From JAHBVL01 sp963712055 (lineage in GTDB: Bacteria > Chloroflexota > Chloroflexia > Thermomicrobiales > UBA6265), in assembly GCA_963712055.1 (NCBI GenBank), contig CAVQGN010000009.1, forward strand, positions 82,865 through 146,864: DNA of 64,000 bases, given 5' to 3'. A program made the translations under genes and the position numbers. A model generated the notes under the pieces. It was not told the origin of the DNA. It did not search any database and saw only the letters and a list, made by a program, of their open reading frames with translations. Shown in pieces: positions 1 through 8,938 of this stretch (position 1 is the stretch's first letter; every line of letters begins with the position of its first letter).

Positions 1-70
1 TGAGGATTCGAAACCTGGTGGTAAACGGAGGCGTTCCATTCGGTTCGCTCCGCCGGTCTCTTGCCGGTTG

Positions 71-916
71 TCATCCGTTCGACGGTTTGTCGATTCCGTC
101 GAGCGCATCAGCTACAGCGGCGTCAACGGTATCGGCGTCAGGATTGCGAATATCGAGCGATTCAGCGGTCACTGCAGGCGCGGCTGTCACCGCTGGCATC
201 GCAGCAATTCCGCTATCCGGCGGGGCTGGCATTTCATCGAGCGACGGTGCTGCTGCCATTTCCGCTGTCAGTTTTGCTGCTTCCTCGGCTTCCTGCCCGC
301 TCTTGAGGAAATAGGTGTAGGCGAGAAGAACAATTCCGCCGACAGTGGCTGCGTAGCCGATATACCGGACGGCGTTGTCCCCGGTAACGTTTTCCTGGCG
401 GTTGTAGATGAGCACCGCGCCGATACCGAGAAAGAGGAGGTTTGTCACGATCGAAAACCAGAGCATGTCACCCTTGAGAAGCGACATGACGTTGCCAATG
501 ATTCCGATGATGGCGTAGGCAAGATAGCCGTATGCGAGCGCGATGATTGCGTCTTCACTGGTCAAATAGTCTGACCGGGCGGCGAGGAAAAATGCCACGC
601 CAAGCGCCACCCCCGCTCCGCCGCGAACGAGCAGATACGGCGTCATTGGCAGACTAGCCGGGTCATAGGAGTGGTTTCTAAAGCCTGTGATGATGTCGAG
701 CGCGCTGGCAAGAATGAGAATCAACGCCAGCAATGCTCGAACGGTATTGTTGGCAGCATCGGGCGCGAAGATGAAATAGATACCCACGCCAAGGGCAACG
801 GCCCCTTCGAGGCCGACCCAATACCAGGGAATGTCCTTGTTCCACGGAGCTAGTGAACGAGCATACGCGCCCGCCTTGTTCCTTGTTTCTTCAGGGATTG
901 CTGCACGCGCATCCAT
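71..916 (-). CDS. HdeD/DUF308-like multi-pass membrane protein
   Basis: The 281-residue protein has a soluble start, then about seven hydrophobic segments between residues 30 and 210 with short loops. This is the pattern of the HdeD/DUF308 family of small repeated transmembrane units. The last 70 residues are an Ala/Pro/Asp-rich, probably disordered cytoplasmic or surface tail without recognisable domain. No catalytic motif is visible, so a biochemical role cannot be assigned; HdeD relatives are linked to acid stress in enterobacteria, but that should not be transferred here. It stands alone, transcribed leftward, and is separated from the rhodanese gene by about 300 bases. The ATG start at 916 gives a sensible N-terminus. 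Family call is moderately sure. Confidence 0.7.
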   Translation of the reverse strand: MDARAAIPEETRNKAGAYARSLAPWNKDIPWYWVGLEGAVALGVGIYFIFAPDAANNTVRALLALILILASALDIITGFRNHSYDPASLPMTPYLLVRGGAGVALGVAFFLAARSDYLTSEDAIIALAYGYLAYAIIGIIGNVMSLLKGDMLWFSIVTNLLFLGIGAVLIYNRQENVTGDNAVRYIGYAATVGGIVLLAYTYFLKSGQEAEEAAKLTAEMAAAPSLDEMPAPPDSGIAAMPAVTAAPAVTAESLDIRNPDADTVDAAVADALDGIDKPSNG

Positions 917-1223
917 TGTTCCAGTCCTTCACTCAACCCATTGCCCAATCGTCAATGTATTAGCTGTGGAGTCTATCATGTTCTGAAGGGAATCATTACG
1001 TTCGTTCGCACTATTTCCGGGGTTTTCGGCATACGATCTCAATCGAGGAAGTGCCCGACGGGCAATCGCCGTCGGACGCACTCAGAACGTTGAGCCTCTG
1101 CGGTCGAGTCGAATTCTCAAGTGTTTTGTCCACGAGGTAGGAGAGCCACAGTTCAGAGCCGCGCATTCGGATTGAACTCCGCGGCTCTCCAACTAGCCGA
1201 ACACCGCTGTCTGGACCCTTCGT
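917..1223. other. intergenic region with imperfect hairpin
   Basis: About 300 bases without a credible gene between two leftward genes. Near 1158-1191 an AGAGCCGCG arm is repeated inverted as CGCGGCTCT after 16 bases. It sits just downstream of the rhodanese stop and could fold in its transcript, but no U-run follows, so I do not call it a terminator. Confidence 0.4.
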
Positions 1224-1754
1224 CTATTGCTGGGCGCTGTTCTCCAGGATTATTCGCTCCGGATCGATCGTGTAAACCCAGGGAACTGAGTTCTTCCAAC
1301 CATTGCGCAAGCGCTGCCCATGGAAGACGCTGCCGGGATCGTTGACCAGGTCTCCCTCGAAGCCATCGATGATCGTGTAGGCCTTGTCGATACCGGCTTT
1401 CGCTAGCATGTTGACTGCCATTGCCGAACGATCGCCCCCGCGACACATGAGGAGTAGAGTGTCGTCTGGTTCGGAGATAGATCGAACCTCATCGACGAAA
1501 GCGGTGTTCCAAACGGGTCCGTAGGTCGTTAGGCCATCTTTCCGACTGTAGGTGACGAATGCCAACGGGATGTTCCAAGCCTGATCTGGGTGACCGATGA
1601 AACCGTATTCCTCCGGAGTTCGGACATCGATGATCTTGACCCTGTCTGGATCAGCTTTCCACATGTCGTAGGCTTCACTGGCTGACACATACAATCCAAG
1701 CGTCGTTTGTTTCCCCTTGGGCAAGTCTTGGTCGGACGCGAGAATCTGATGCAT
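1224..1754 (-). CDS. rhodanese-domain sulfurtransferase
   Basis: A single rhodanese domain of about 176 residues. The start has the IDVRTPEEY signature of the family near residue 45. The active-site loop is CRGGDRSA, with the persulfide-carrying cysteine followed by the usual glycine/arginine/serine loop. Rhodaneses move sulfane sulfur from a donor to an acceptor through a cysteine persulfide. No signal peptide or membrane segment is seen, so it is probably cytoplasmic. I chose the ATG at 1754 because GGAGA lies 8 bases upstream; an ATG five codons earlier (1769) is possible. It follows the DszB-like gene on the same strand after about 155 bases, so the two may be co-transcribed and share a sulfur-handling job. 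Confidence 0.85.
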   Translation of the reverse strand: MHQILASDQDLPKGKQTTLGLYVSASEAYDMWKADPDRVKIIDVRTPEEYGFIGHPDQAWNIPLAFVTYSRKDGLTTYGPVWNTAFVDEVRSISEPDDTLLLMCRGGDRSAMAVNMLAKAGIDKAYTIIDGFEGDLVNDPGSVFHGQRLRNGWKNSVPWVYTIDPERIILENSAQQ

Positions 1755-1908
1755 TGTTGTTATCTCCATCTAGCCAAAATCCCCTGCCAGCGTCGATCGA
1801 TCATGGAACCATTCGTGTTGACAACCTGGTCAAGAGCGACGTTCCCCCTTGAATCAACGCAGTCCGAAGGGGATTTCAACTCGCTTTGGGCGACCTGAAT
1901 TAGGACGA

Positions 1909-3084
1909 CTAGCCGAGACGAAGCGCCATTGCCTCGTCGAGGGACGTCTGCTCGGGCAACACTTCCATACTCCTCTTCTTCCATTCCTCTTCCAGGAGTT
2001 CGGTCGCGGCCTGTTCCATGAACTCCGGCGCCGCCCACTCATAGATGTCGAAATCGTTTTCGATGTACCCGTGACTGAGCATAAAGTCCTTGTTGATCCT
2101 CAAGGCCTCGAGGTTATATGGGGAGAGAACCGGAACCATATCCACCGTAAGGATGTTGCGATACGTATCCTCGACATCTAGGTAGTAGGTCTGCTTGTCC
2201 AGGATCGCTGCTGCTGCGTGTTTGTGCTCGTTGGACCAGCGACCCACCTTGATGAGGCCTTTGAGGAGCGCGACAATCACTTCAGGATGTTGTTCGCAAG
2301 CTACGTCGGTCACCGTGCAGGTCGCAGGGACATTTGCGCCCTGGAGCGTCCAGTCGGGGTATTTGGAGAGATCTTCGATCGCCTTGATCTTGCCCGTTTG
2401 TTCCTGGATATGCTGGAACGGACCCGACTGGGCGTAGATCGCGTCGACCGTGCCATTGAGGAGTGATGTTTCCAGCGGTCGGAAGGCAAGATCATGCTTG
2501 TGGTCACGCTTGAGCCACAACTCTGACGGATTGATCATGGGCGCGAGCATCTCGGGTTTGTCGTACCAGTCATCGGCATACGGAAACTCGACGATTTCCA
2601 CATCGTCGCGCGTCATGTTGTTCAGCATGAGCATCAGTTCGATGCCTTGCTCTTCCTGGACCCGCCACCAGTCGTTCTTGATGACATTCAGGCTCTTGGT
2701 AAGTCCGATCTTCTTGCCTTTGAGATCTTCCATCTTGTAGATCGAGTCACCTGAGCGGACCATCATGACCCCGCCCTCGTAGACATGCGTCGTTCCGATT
2801 AGACGCGTTCGGCGACAGTCCGCCTGGACGTGGATCGCCGGAAAACACCCGCCGAAGCGCATCAGGTTGTCGAGGTTGTGGACGTAATGCGGATACCAGT
2901 CGTTCTCCGTCGTAGAACGGAGAAACTTGTACGCCACATCGATCTTGGTCATCTCTTCGCGGACCCAGCCGATTTCCTGATCCACGTTGCTTGCCGAAAC
3001 GAGAGGACAGTTGGTGTAGTAAAACTCACTCCAGTCCACATCGACGGAATGCATCGTTTTCCCTTTGATCGTAGTAGTAGACAT
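1909..3084 (-). CDS. DszB-like desulfinase / NMT1-type periplasmic-fold protein
   Basis: A 391-residue protein with the two-lobed substrate-binding fold of the SsuA/NMT1 group, but without any signal peptide or lipobox, so it is not a normal ABC binding protein. It resembles 2'-hydroxybiphenyl-2-sulfinate desulfinase (DszB). It has YTNCPL with Cys26, then His66 and Arg76 of MRFGG exactly ten residues apart, and a closing WAAPEF motif. In DszB the catalytic residues are Cys27, His60 and Arg70, with the same His-Arg spacing. DszB removes sulfite from an aryl sulfinate. The ATG at 3084 is preceded by AAAGGAGA at good spacing. A rhodanese gene follows. The actual substrate is unknown; desulfinase chemistry is inferred from remembered family residues. 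Confidence 0.6.
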   Translation of the reverse strand: MSTTTIKGKTMHSVDVDWSEFYYTNCPLVSASNVDQEIGWVREEMTKIDVAYKFLRSTTENDWYPHYVHNLDNLMRFGGCFPAIHVQADCRRTRLIGTTHVYEGGVMMVRSGDSIYKMEDLKGKKIGLTKSLNVIKNDWWRVQEEQGIELMLMLNNMTRDDVEIVEFPYADDWYDKPEMLAPMINPSELWLKRDHKHDLAFRPLETSLLNGTVDAIYAQSGPFQHIQEQTGKIKAIEDLSKYPDWTLQGANVPATCTVTDVACEQHPEVIVALLKGLIKVGRWSNEHKHAAAAILDKQTYYLDVEDTYRNILTVDMVPVLSPYNLEALRINKDFMLSHGYIENDFDIYEWAAPEFMEQAATELLEEEWKKRSMEVLPEQTSLDEAMALRLG

Positions 3085-3470
3085 AATGATTCTCCTTTGA
3101 CGGTACGTAGGCAGGAACCCCACTTAGCAAGCGTAGATTGCCTTGTATGACATCCCCATCCGAACCGTTGCGATTGTCATGGCAGAAGCATGACAAACCG
3201 GCCCTGACCTAACGGGCTGATGCCAAAACAGTGTTGTCTCGGTCCTGCATGATGGCTGGCGTCGGTGTGCGTTGGCAATTCAACCGTTCCGTTTGTGATT
3301 TGCGGCTCTGCCACTCATGCTTCAATTGAGGTAAATCGGCATCCTCGGCTTCAGAACGTGAGCGCGACACCAGCCATTTACTGCAAGTTATCCGTGTTGT
3401 TCAAGGAATGACTTCGACACTCGGGCGCCTGCCGGACAGCACCCGGACTCCGTCGAAAGGAGCTGCTCTT
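3085..3470. other. intergenic region upstream of the DszB-like gene
   Basis: Nearly 390 bases without a convincing gene between the TolB-like gene and the DszB-like gene, both leftward. It should hold the promoter of the desulfinase-like gene. Apart from the inverted repeat at 3174-3196 I see nothing in it. Confidence 0.5.
3174..3196. promoter_or_regulatory. inverted repeat, possible operator
   Basis: TTGTCATG and CATGACAA are perfect inverted 8-base arms around a 7-base spacer. The site lies about 90 bases upstream of the start of the DszB-like gene, in its presumed promoter region. No U-run follows in either direction, so an operator is more likely than a terminator. No regulator is identified. 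Confidence 0.4.
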
Positions 3471-5183
3471 TCATGTGTCCTCGTTGAGCTCGGCGTCCGG
3501 ATCCGCTCCAGTACCGGAACTCCACTGCAACCCGAGGTTTGGCCAGTCGTTGTCGAAATAGAGCCCGATCTCGGTCGCGTCGGTCGACTCTCCATCGAGT
3601 TCGATCCTGACCGAAGGGAGAGTTGGATTCGACGCCGAAATCAGGACCGCATCACCGCTGGGTGACCAGGAAAGATAGCCGCTGGCGTTGAGACTGATTT
3701 CGAGGTTGAGTTCCTTCTTCCCCGGAACCGATCGGACCTTGAGTACCGAATTGCTCATGACGACGGCAAATCGTGACCCGTCTGGGGACCAGACCGGACG
3801 CTCGCTGACTTCGGAGCGAGCGGTCAAGCGTTCGGTTTCACCGGTTTCGTGATCGATCAAGTAGATCGCGGTTTCGTTGCTTTCGAACCATGCGGTTCCG
3901 CCGCGCGCCTCCCACGCCAGCAGCGAGTTTCCTGCTGGAGACCACGAAACCGACACCACGGCCGGCATCCATTGTTCAGTCAGGCTGCGGATGTCTCCGG
4001 TCGCGAGATCGATTACCTGGACCTCGCCGCTCCGAGTCAGGTTGCCGATGCCACTCGCCGTTTGTCGCCGAATCGCCACGAATGCCAACTGTGAGCCATC
4101 CGGAGACCAGGTGGGGGAGAGAACGTCGACCATGGAATCCCAGGTCACGCTGCCGCCTTCGGTTGGATCGATCGTTCGCTGATCGCCGGTGGTGAAATCA
4201 TGGATCACGATCCGGAGATACGTGCGCGTCATCGGGTCGCCAGCGCTGGCGGGACTGACGAATGCAATCTGGGTTCCGTCCGGACTCCAGGCGAAATAAG
4301 GTTCGATGATTGCGGTCTCGCTGACCAGTTCGCGGTTCGTACCGTCTGCCTGCATCACATAAAGCGAACCGGTCGAGTTGCCTTCGTCAGTTGCCGATAG
4401 GAACGCGATTCGGTCGCGGGATGGACTCCACTGCGGAGCGAGAACCGGGATATCCCGGACGAGCATGCGTTCGTCGCTCAAATCGGGGCCGACCTGAAAC
4501 AGCAGCCCCGCTCGCGTATAGAGGATTGGCGCATGGAGGGAGCGGAGTTCGTCTCGACGAGCAAGGAGCGATTCGTTTTCTGGATCGAGCAGGATCAAGC
4601 GACCCAGCAACTGATCCGCGGTCAGCCATTCATGCCGAACAACCGCGAGGTCGAGTTCGCGTTCGATCGCAGAGACGAGTCCCGATTCGGCATCGAGCAC
4701 TCGCTGATCGATGTCTTCGTAGTTCGGAAGGTCGGCCTGAATTCCTGAGAGGAGAGCCAGAGCCGTTTCGTACTCACCAGCGTCTAGCGCCGCCAGTCCA
4801 TCCAGATAGGCGGAGCGGACCGGAGCGAGTTCATCCAGCGTCTGTTGACGGAGTTCCGGGGCGTCCCGAAAGGAACCGGCTTGGGCAAAGGAGGCTGAGG
4901 CGGTGACCAGATCGCCCGTTTCCAGCGCGAGTACGCCGCGTTCATAGGCGTCAGATTTGGCAAACCGATCGGATGCGAGCTCCCAGGCAAACCAACTGCC
5001 GATCCCGACGGCAATCAGAAGTGGAACGATCATCACCCAGCGCTTGAACGGAGATGTCTTGCCACCCATGCGTTCGGCCGTATCGGTCTTCTGGCGTTCG
5101 CGCGGCGATGCGATTGCTGCGTTGCAGGCAAAGCAGTGTGTGGCGGTAGCGGGATTCTGGGCTGTGCATTCGGTGCAGAACAT
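3471..5183 (-). CDS. zinc-ribbon, membrane-anchored TolB/PD40 beta-propeller protein
   Basis: The 570-residue protein begins with a zinc ribbon (CTEC at 3-6 and CFAC at 17-20). One transmembrane segment follows at about residues 48-68, then a helical TPR-like stretch to about 210. The rest carries six PD40/WD40-like beta-propeller repeats, each with a W-S-P-x-G/R-D type motif (WSPSRD, WSPDGT, WSPDGS, WSPAGN, WSPDGS, WSPSGD). The layout suggests a cytoplasmic zinc ribbon linked through the membrane to an external sensor or scaffold propeller, as in TolB-like proteins. Function is unknown. It is transcribed away from the small membrane gene at 5245, only about 60 bases apart, so a shared divergent promoter region is likely. 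Confidence 0.75.
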   Translation of the reverse strand: MFCTECTAQNPATATHCFACNAAIASPRERQKTDTAERMGGKTSPFKRWVMIVPLLIAVGIGSWFAWELASDRFAKSDAYERGVLALETGDLVTASASFAQAGSFRDAPELRQQTLDELAPVRSAYLDGLAALDAGEYETALALLSGIQADLPNYEDIDQRVLDAESGLVSAIERELDLAVVRHEWLTADQLLGRLILLDPENESLLARRDELRSLHAPILYTRAGLLFQVGPDLSDERMLVRDIPVLAPQWSPSRDRIAFLSATDEGNSTGSLYVMQADGTNRELVSETAIIEPYFAWSPDGTQIAFVSPASAGDPMTRTYLRIVIHDFTTGDQRTIDPTEGGSVTWDSMVDVLSPTWSPDGSQLAFVAIRRQTASGIGNLTRSGEVQVIDLATGDIRSLTEQWMPAVVSVSWSPAGNSLLAWEARGGTAWFESNETAIYLIDHETGETERLTARSEVSERPVWSPDGSRFAVVMSNSVLKVRSVPGKKELNLEISLNASGYLSWSPSGDAVLISASNPTLPSVRIELDGESTDATEIGLYFDNDWPNLGLQWSSGTGADPDAELNEDT

Positions 5184-5244
5184 GAACGATCTCGCGATAG
5201 GGGTTTCTGCCAGATTATGCTAGCACCCCTGACAGAGTGAGGTT

Positions 5245-5535
5245 GTGACTCCCGCACAGCAGGACAACGGTGTGCCAGACGAGCAAAAACGGCAGATAGT
5301 CGGGTGTGGATTCGCGATCGCGTTGGTGATCGCGCCGTTCCTGGCCCTTCTCTATGGCCAGGCTGCGGGTCTGGCGGTACTCGCCGGTGCGCTAGCGACC
5401 ACCCTTTTGGCTGTCATCGAGGGAAGCCGGGGCGCGGACGCAGTCGAGCAACGACGCTTGCGGATCCTGGCTGTTATCAACGGCATCTTTTTTCTGCTGA
5501 CGCTGATTCTGCTCGGTGCACTCCTGCTTGGTTAG
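5245..5535 (+). CDS. small two-to-three-helix membrane protein
   Basis: A 96-residue protein with a short charged N-terminus, two close hydrophobic segments at about residues 18-60 and a third near the C-terminus (about 76-95). I do not recognise the family. It starts with GTG preceded by GAGTGAGG and is divergent from the zinc-ribbon propeller gene. Its stop overlaps the stop of the convergent phosphatase gene by a few bases, which supports this being a real, tightly packed gene. Confidence 0.6.
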   Translation: MTPAQQDNGVPDEQKRQIVGCGFAIALVIAPFLALLYGQAAGLAVLAGALATTLLAVIEGSRGADAVEQRRLRILAVINGIFFLLTLILLGALLLG

Positions 5536-7079
5536 GCGAAATCTGCCGTTGGTTTGCCTGCTTCGATTGCGAACGTCGCGATGTCTTCGAAGGCCGCATC
5601 AGGCCGATCGACGCTTGCGGTTGCGCGGAACGTCGCCAGCAACCGCTCGCTGGACAAGTCGCAGATTGTGTAGCCATGCCTGAGATCGAGAAACCGGCTG
5701 GACGGATTCCCAGGTAACGCCAGTGCCAGCGCCGGACCGAGAGGATTGCGAGCGGTGATCGAACTCGCGACCAGTTCGGCGCCTATTGCTGGTGAGTCGG
5801 GTTCAAGGAAATTGGCGTGGAGATCGTTGACCCAGGCCGAATGAACGTCGCCGCTGAGCACGACCAGGTTGCCAGTTGTATCCGGGTTGACCGCATCGAA
5901 AATGCGATTTCGAGCGAGCGGATATCCATCCCATTGGTCGTCGTTGAAGAGATCGTCACCACCCGGCTGAGGTACCCGCAATTCACCCATCATCACCTGC
6001 TGGCCCAGGATCTTCCAGCGTTCGGTTCCGTTCGCGAGGTGATCGGTGAGCCACGCTTCCTGATCGTTTCCGAGCATCGTTAGCGATGGATCGAGGGAGG
6101 CGTCGCAGCGTGGACCGATCGAATTGCCGCAAGGATGTGGGGATCGATACTGGCGAGTGTCAAGGATCGAAAGCGAAACATCTCTGCTAAAGGAGAAGCG
6201 ACGGGAGAGGGACAGGTTTGGACCTGCGGGGATCGAAGAAGAGCGCAACGGCATGTGCTCGTAGTAGGCCTGGTACGCCGCTGTCCTGCGAGCGACAAAA
6301 GCGCCTGGATCGAGACCGCTGCCACTCGTTTCCCCAGCGTAGTTGTTTTCGACCTCATGGTCATCCCAGGTGACGATCCAAGGATGCATCTGATGCGCAC
6401 GCTGAAGGTCGGGATCGGTCCTATAGAGTGCGTGGCGGTTGCGGTAGTCATCGAGGGTGAGCACCTCGCCGCCGGTGTGCAAGCGGACGGGAGCGTTCTG
6501 CGCGGACTGGTAATCGGTGTCGGGGGGATATTCGTAGAAGTAGTCGCCAAGAAAAACGACGAAATCGATTGGCCGATCAGCAAGATCACGGTAGGCGCTG
6601 AAATAGCCGTGTTCCCAGTTTGCGCATGAACCAAACGCGAAGCGAATCTGCTCGAGCGCCGAGTCCCGGGCCGGAGCGGTCCTGGTTCTGCCGACTGGGC
6701 TGATCGCGTCACCGACCAGAAAGCGATACCAGTAGGTTCGACCTGATTCGAGATTCTCAACCTCGATATGAAGTGAATGTGCCCACTGCGGGGTCGCTAA
6801 TGCAATGCCGGATTGAACGATGGTGGTGAACGTATCGTCTAGCGCAATCTCCCAGCCGACGGGGACCTCCACCGGCTCGATCCCGCCACCGTTGAGGGGA
6901 TCTGGAGCCAGCCGAGTCCAGAGGACAATCGACGTTGGGGTGGGATCGCCGGAGGCAACGCCGAGTGTGAAGGGGTCGAAACCGGGTTGAATCGCACTCT
7001 GGGCACGTGATCGCGTCATTCGACTGGCGCCAAGCAGACCGAGACTGGTGTGTAGGAGGAGTCGGCGGCGAGTAATCAT
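5532..7079 (-). CDS. phoD: PhoD-family alkaline phosphatase/phosphodiesterase
   Basis: A 515-residue exported phosphatase of the PhoD family. The N-terminus carries a twin-arginine motif (ITRRRLLLH) with a hydrophobic stretch, so export by the Tat pathway in folded, metal-loaded form is expected. The N-terminal PhoD domain shows GDPTPTSIVLWTRL. The metallophosphatase core shows FGSCANW, FLGDYFYEY, WDDHEVENNY and SGDVHSAW, which supply the Asp, Asn and His ligands for the Fe/Ca centre known in PhoD. It would release phosphate from organic phosphodiesters outside the membrane. Length and motif order match the family. The substrate is not determined. Confidence 0.9.
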   Translation of the reverse strand: MITRRRLLLHTSLGLLGASRMTRSRAQSAIQPGFDPFTLGVASGDPTPTSIVLWTRLAPDPLNGGGIEPVEVPVGWEIALDDTFTTIVQSGIALATPQWAHSLHIEVENLESGRTYWYRFLVGDAISPVGRTRTAPARDSALEQIRFAFGSCANWEHGYFSAYRDLADRPIDFVVFLGDYFYEYPPDTDYQSAQNAPVRLHTGGEVLTLDDYRNRHALYRTDPDLQRAHQMHPWIVTWDDHEVENNYAGETSGSGLDPGAFVARRTAAYQAYYEHMPLRSSSIPAGPNLSLSRRFSFSRDVSLSILDTRQYRSPHPCGNSIGPRCDASLDPSLTMLGNDQEAWLTDHLANGTERWKILGQQVMMGELRVPQPGGDDLFNDDQWDGYPLARNRIFDAVNPDTTGNLVVLSGDVHSAWVNDLHANFLEPDSPAIGAELVASSITARNPLGPALALALPGNPSSRFLDLRHGYTICDLSSERLLATFRATASVDRPDAAFEDIATFAIEAGKPTADFA

Positions 7080-7131
7080 GGACCTGACGTTCCTCCGGAT
7101 CGACCGAGTTCAAAAATGTTTGAAGATATCC

Positions 7132-7639
7132 TCAGAGGGTTGCCCGTGAGATTACTAGCGTCTCACAAATTGTCTGGATATCATTCGAGTTGTCGGCATA
7201 GAGCTGCTGCGCCAGAGCCAGTTTCTTCGGATCTGCGAGTTTCTTGGGTCGTCCCCCTACTCTCCCCCTGGCTCGAGTCGCCGTCACCCCTAACTCAGCC
7301 AGTTCGCCAAAGACATGGAATTTCAACTTCCCACCAGGGGTCGTCGTGTCGAACTCTTCAGTGAGACTTTGGAACTCGATTCCCTGCACTTTTAGCATCG
7401 CAACGGGCTCTATGTGATGCTTCAGCGATCGCCCCAGTCGATCGAGGTGCCAGCCAACCAGGGCGTCGTCCTTCCGTATGAAAGATCCATAGGAGCGTTT
7501 CTTCAAGTCCTGGACGATCGGCCTTCGCGACACTGCCGACTTCCTCGAGAATGCGATCGCAGCCCACGGCGGTGAGCGCGTCGCGTTGCAGATCGAGGGT
7601 CTGTTCTCCGGTGGAGATTCCGGTGTAGCCAATTTGCAT
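7132..7639 (-). pseudogene. serine recombinase (resolvase/invertase family), frameshifted
   Basis: The N-terminal piece reads MQIGYTGISTGEQ with the nucleophile serine in the usual place, then GCDRILEEVGSVAKADRPGL. After a frameshift near 7505 the match continues in another frame with DDALVGWHLDRLGRSLKH, the conserved resolvase helix. The C-terminal helix-turn-helix region ends in ISRATL just before a stop, a few residues short of the normal end. Joined, it is a Hin/Gin/Tn3-type small serine recombinase of about 170 residues. It appears inactive unless the frameshift is a sequencing error. The 26-bp invertase-like site at 7757 lies about 120 bases upstream of its start, where such sites often sit. 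Confidence 0.8.
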
Positions 7640-8271
7640 ATGCCTATCGTCTCAAAACTCGGAATCTAGCGCAAGTAGCAATAGGCTGGTTCTGAGATGA
7701 GTTCTGGAACAGAAACACATGCTGAAGGGTGACGATATTCGGTGGTCGGCGGAGGAGTCTCAAAAACGAACGTTTTCGAGAGCACTGCGACGGGACGGGG
7801 GCAGTGGGGCCTCCGGTCGTTGTCGTGTATAGCAGGCAATGGGCGAATGGCAAATGGCGCCGGGCACCGGGGTCGTGTACGCCCACGGCCTTGTTGACGT
7901 CACCTCCGGCGGGGATTGCACTCTAGAAGGCGCTGACCGCAAGGGGCGAACGCCAGGGCAATGCGATGCTCTCTTCGCCTTATCATTGGCGGAAATTCTG
8001 ACCGCCTCAGCGCACAGTCAGGCGACGAGGTGTCCTTCGTCGTTGCTCGGCCGAGCCGTTTCGACCTTCCCAATATTCTGATCCAGTTTGAGTATCCAAT
8101 TCCAACGATGACACCCAAGGCGAAATCCATGGCGCTGAAAACCCTCCGGAAGGCGAGTTTCGAGTCGAAATAGGAATCAGGTCCTAGAACATTCGGGAGT
8201 CTGGCCTGATGGCATCTCAATGCCCTTGAGCTAGTCTGGATTCTCGGAACTGAACTCGCTGGGAGAAAGCC
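7640..8271. other. gene-poor region with invertase-like site
   Basis: About 630 bases with no credible gene. Short open frames are present on both strands, but none has family features. It contains the 26-bp site at 7757-7782 and, next to the recombinase start, a lone half-site-like GTCTCAAAAC near 7654. The stretch may be remnant DNA of a mobile element. Confidence 0.45.
7757..7782. repeat. hix/gix-like recombination site 1
   Basis: Left half GTCTCAAAAACG, core AA, right half CGTTTTCGAGAG: two imperfect inverted 12-base arms round a 2-base core. This is the design of sites used by Hin, Gin and Cin invertases, whose half-sites also centre on CAAAAACC. It is the best conserved of three copies in the window and lies beside the broken serine recombinase. 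Confidence 0.6.
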
Positions 8272-8895
8272 ATGACATTCGAAGAAACGGTCAACAAGCT
8301 GGTTGGATTCACGATGATCGTTGGACCGATATTGCTGGTCATCTCGACCGCTCTCATGGCGACCGACAAGCTCGTTCCCGGCATCATTCGCGGGTTTTAT
8401 GGGGGCGTGTTGCTGCTCGTTGCCTGTCTCAAGCTCGGCCTGGTGGTGGGACGGAACTCCGGCAAGCTCGGAGCTGCATGTCTGGTCGCCGGCTTGCTGG
8501 GTGGTGTGGTTTTTATCGCGGCTACTATCGAGAAGTTGACCCGGGAGATGCTCGTACGTGAAGGCGTTTCCGAAGCGGCCCTCGATGCGGTCATAGAGGA
8601 AGTTCCCTGGCAGCTCGGACTCATCTGGATCAACGGGTTACTCTTTCCATTGTCCTGGATACTAATCGGCGCTGGCTTGCTTCGTAGCAAAATCGTTAAC
8701 CGCTGGGAGGCAACAGCCTTAATCGCAGTAGGGCCTTCCTTCTTTGTCTTTCAGGGACTCGGATTCTTCACAGACGTGGGCCTCGTCATTTCGATGATCT
8801 TATTGCTCATCGGAATCGCGCCGATCGGATTTCGCATGATAGGTGCCGGCCCGTCAAACTTCGGCGTTGAAGAACCTTCACCGGCCAGTATGTAA
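8272..8895 (+). CDS. hypothetical multi-pass membrane protein
   Basis: A 207-residue protein with about six hydrophobic segments (near 12-30, 40-58, 66-84, 115-138, 148-165, 172-192) and a longer charged loop near 88-110. I do not recognise a family. The ATG at 8272 is preceded by GGGAGAAAGCC, a usable ribosome-binding site. It lies upstream of the sensor kinase in the same direction with a gap of about 40 bases, so the two may form an operon and the protein could modulate the kinase; this is only inferred from position. Confidence 0.65.
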   Translation: MTFEETVNKLVGFTMIVGPILLVISTALMATDKLVPGIIRGFYGGVLLLVACLKLGLVVGRNSGKLGAACLVAGLLGGVVFIAATIEKLTREMLVREGVSEAALDAVIEEVPWQLGLIWINGLLFPLSWILIGAGLLRSKIVNRWEATALIAVGPSFFVFQGLGFFTDVGLVISMILLLIGIAPIGFRMIGAGPSNFGVEEPSPASM

Positions 8896-8938
8896 ACGTA
8901 AAGGATGAGTCGTATCGGTTAGCCGATCGGGAATCGTC

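Noticed and set aside
1..30. Possible tRNA T-arm (GATTCGAAACC) at the window edge
   Set aside because: Read on the minus strand the flanking bases do not form the required stem, and no D or anticodon arm can lie inside the window.
7900..8220. 106-codon minus-strand frame with a hydrophobic stretch
   Set aside because: The one helix-like segment is not enough to support a gene, and the composition elsewhere is Arg-rich and antisense-like.
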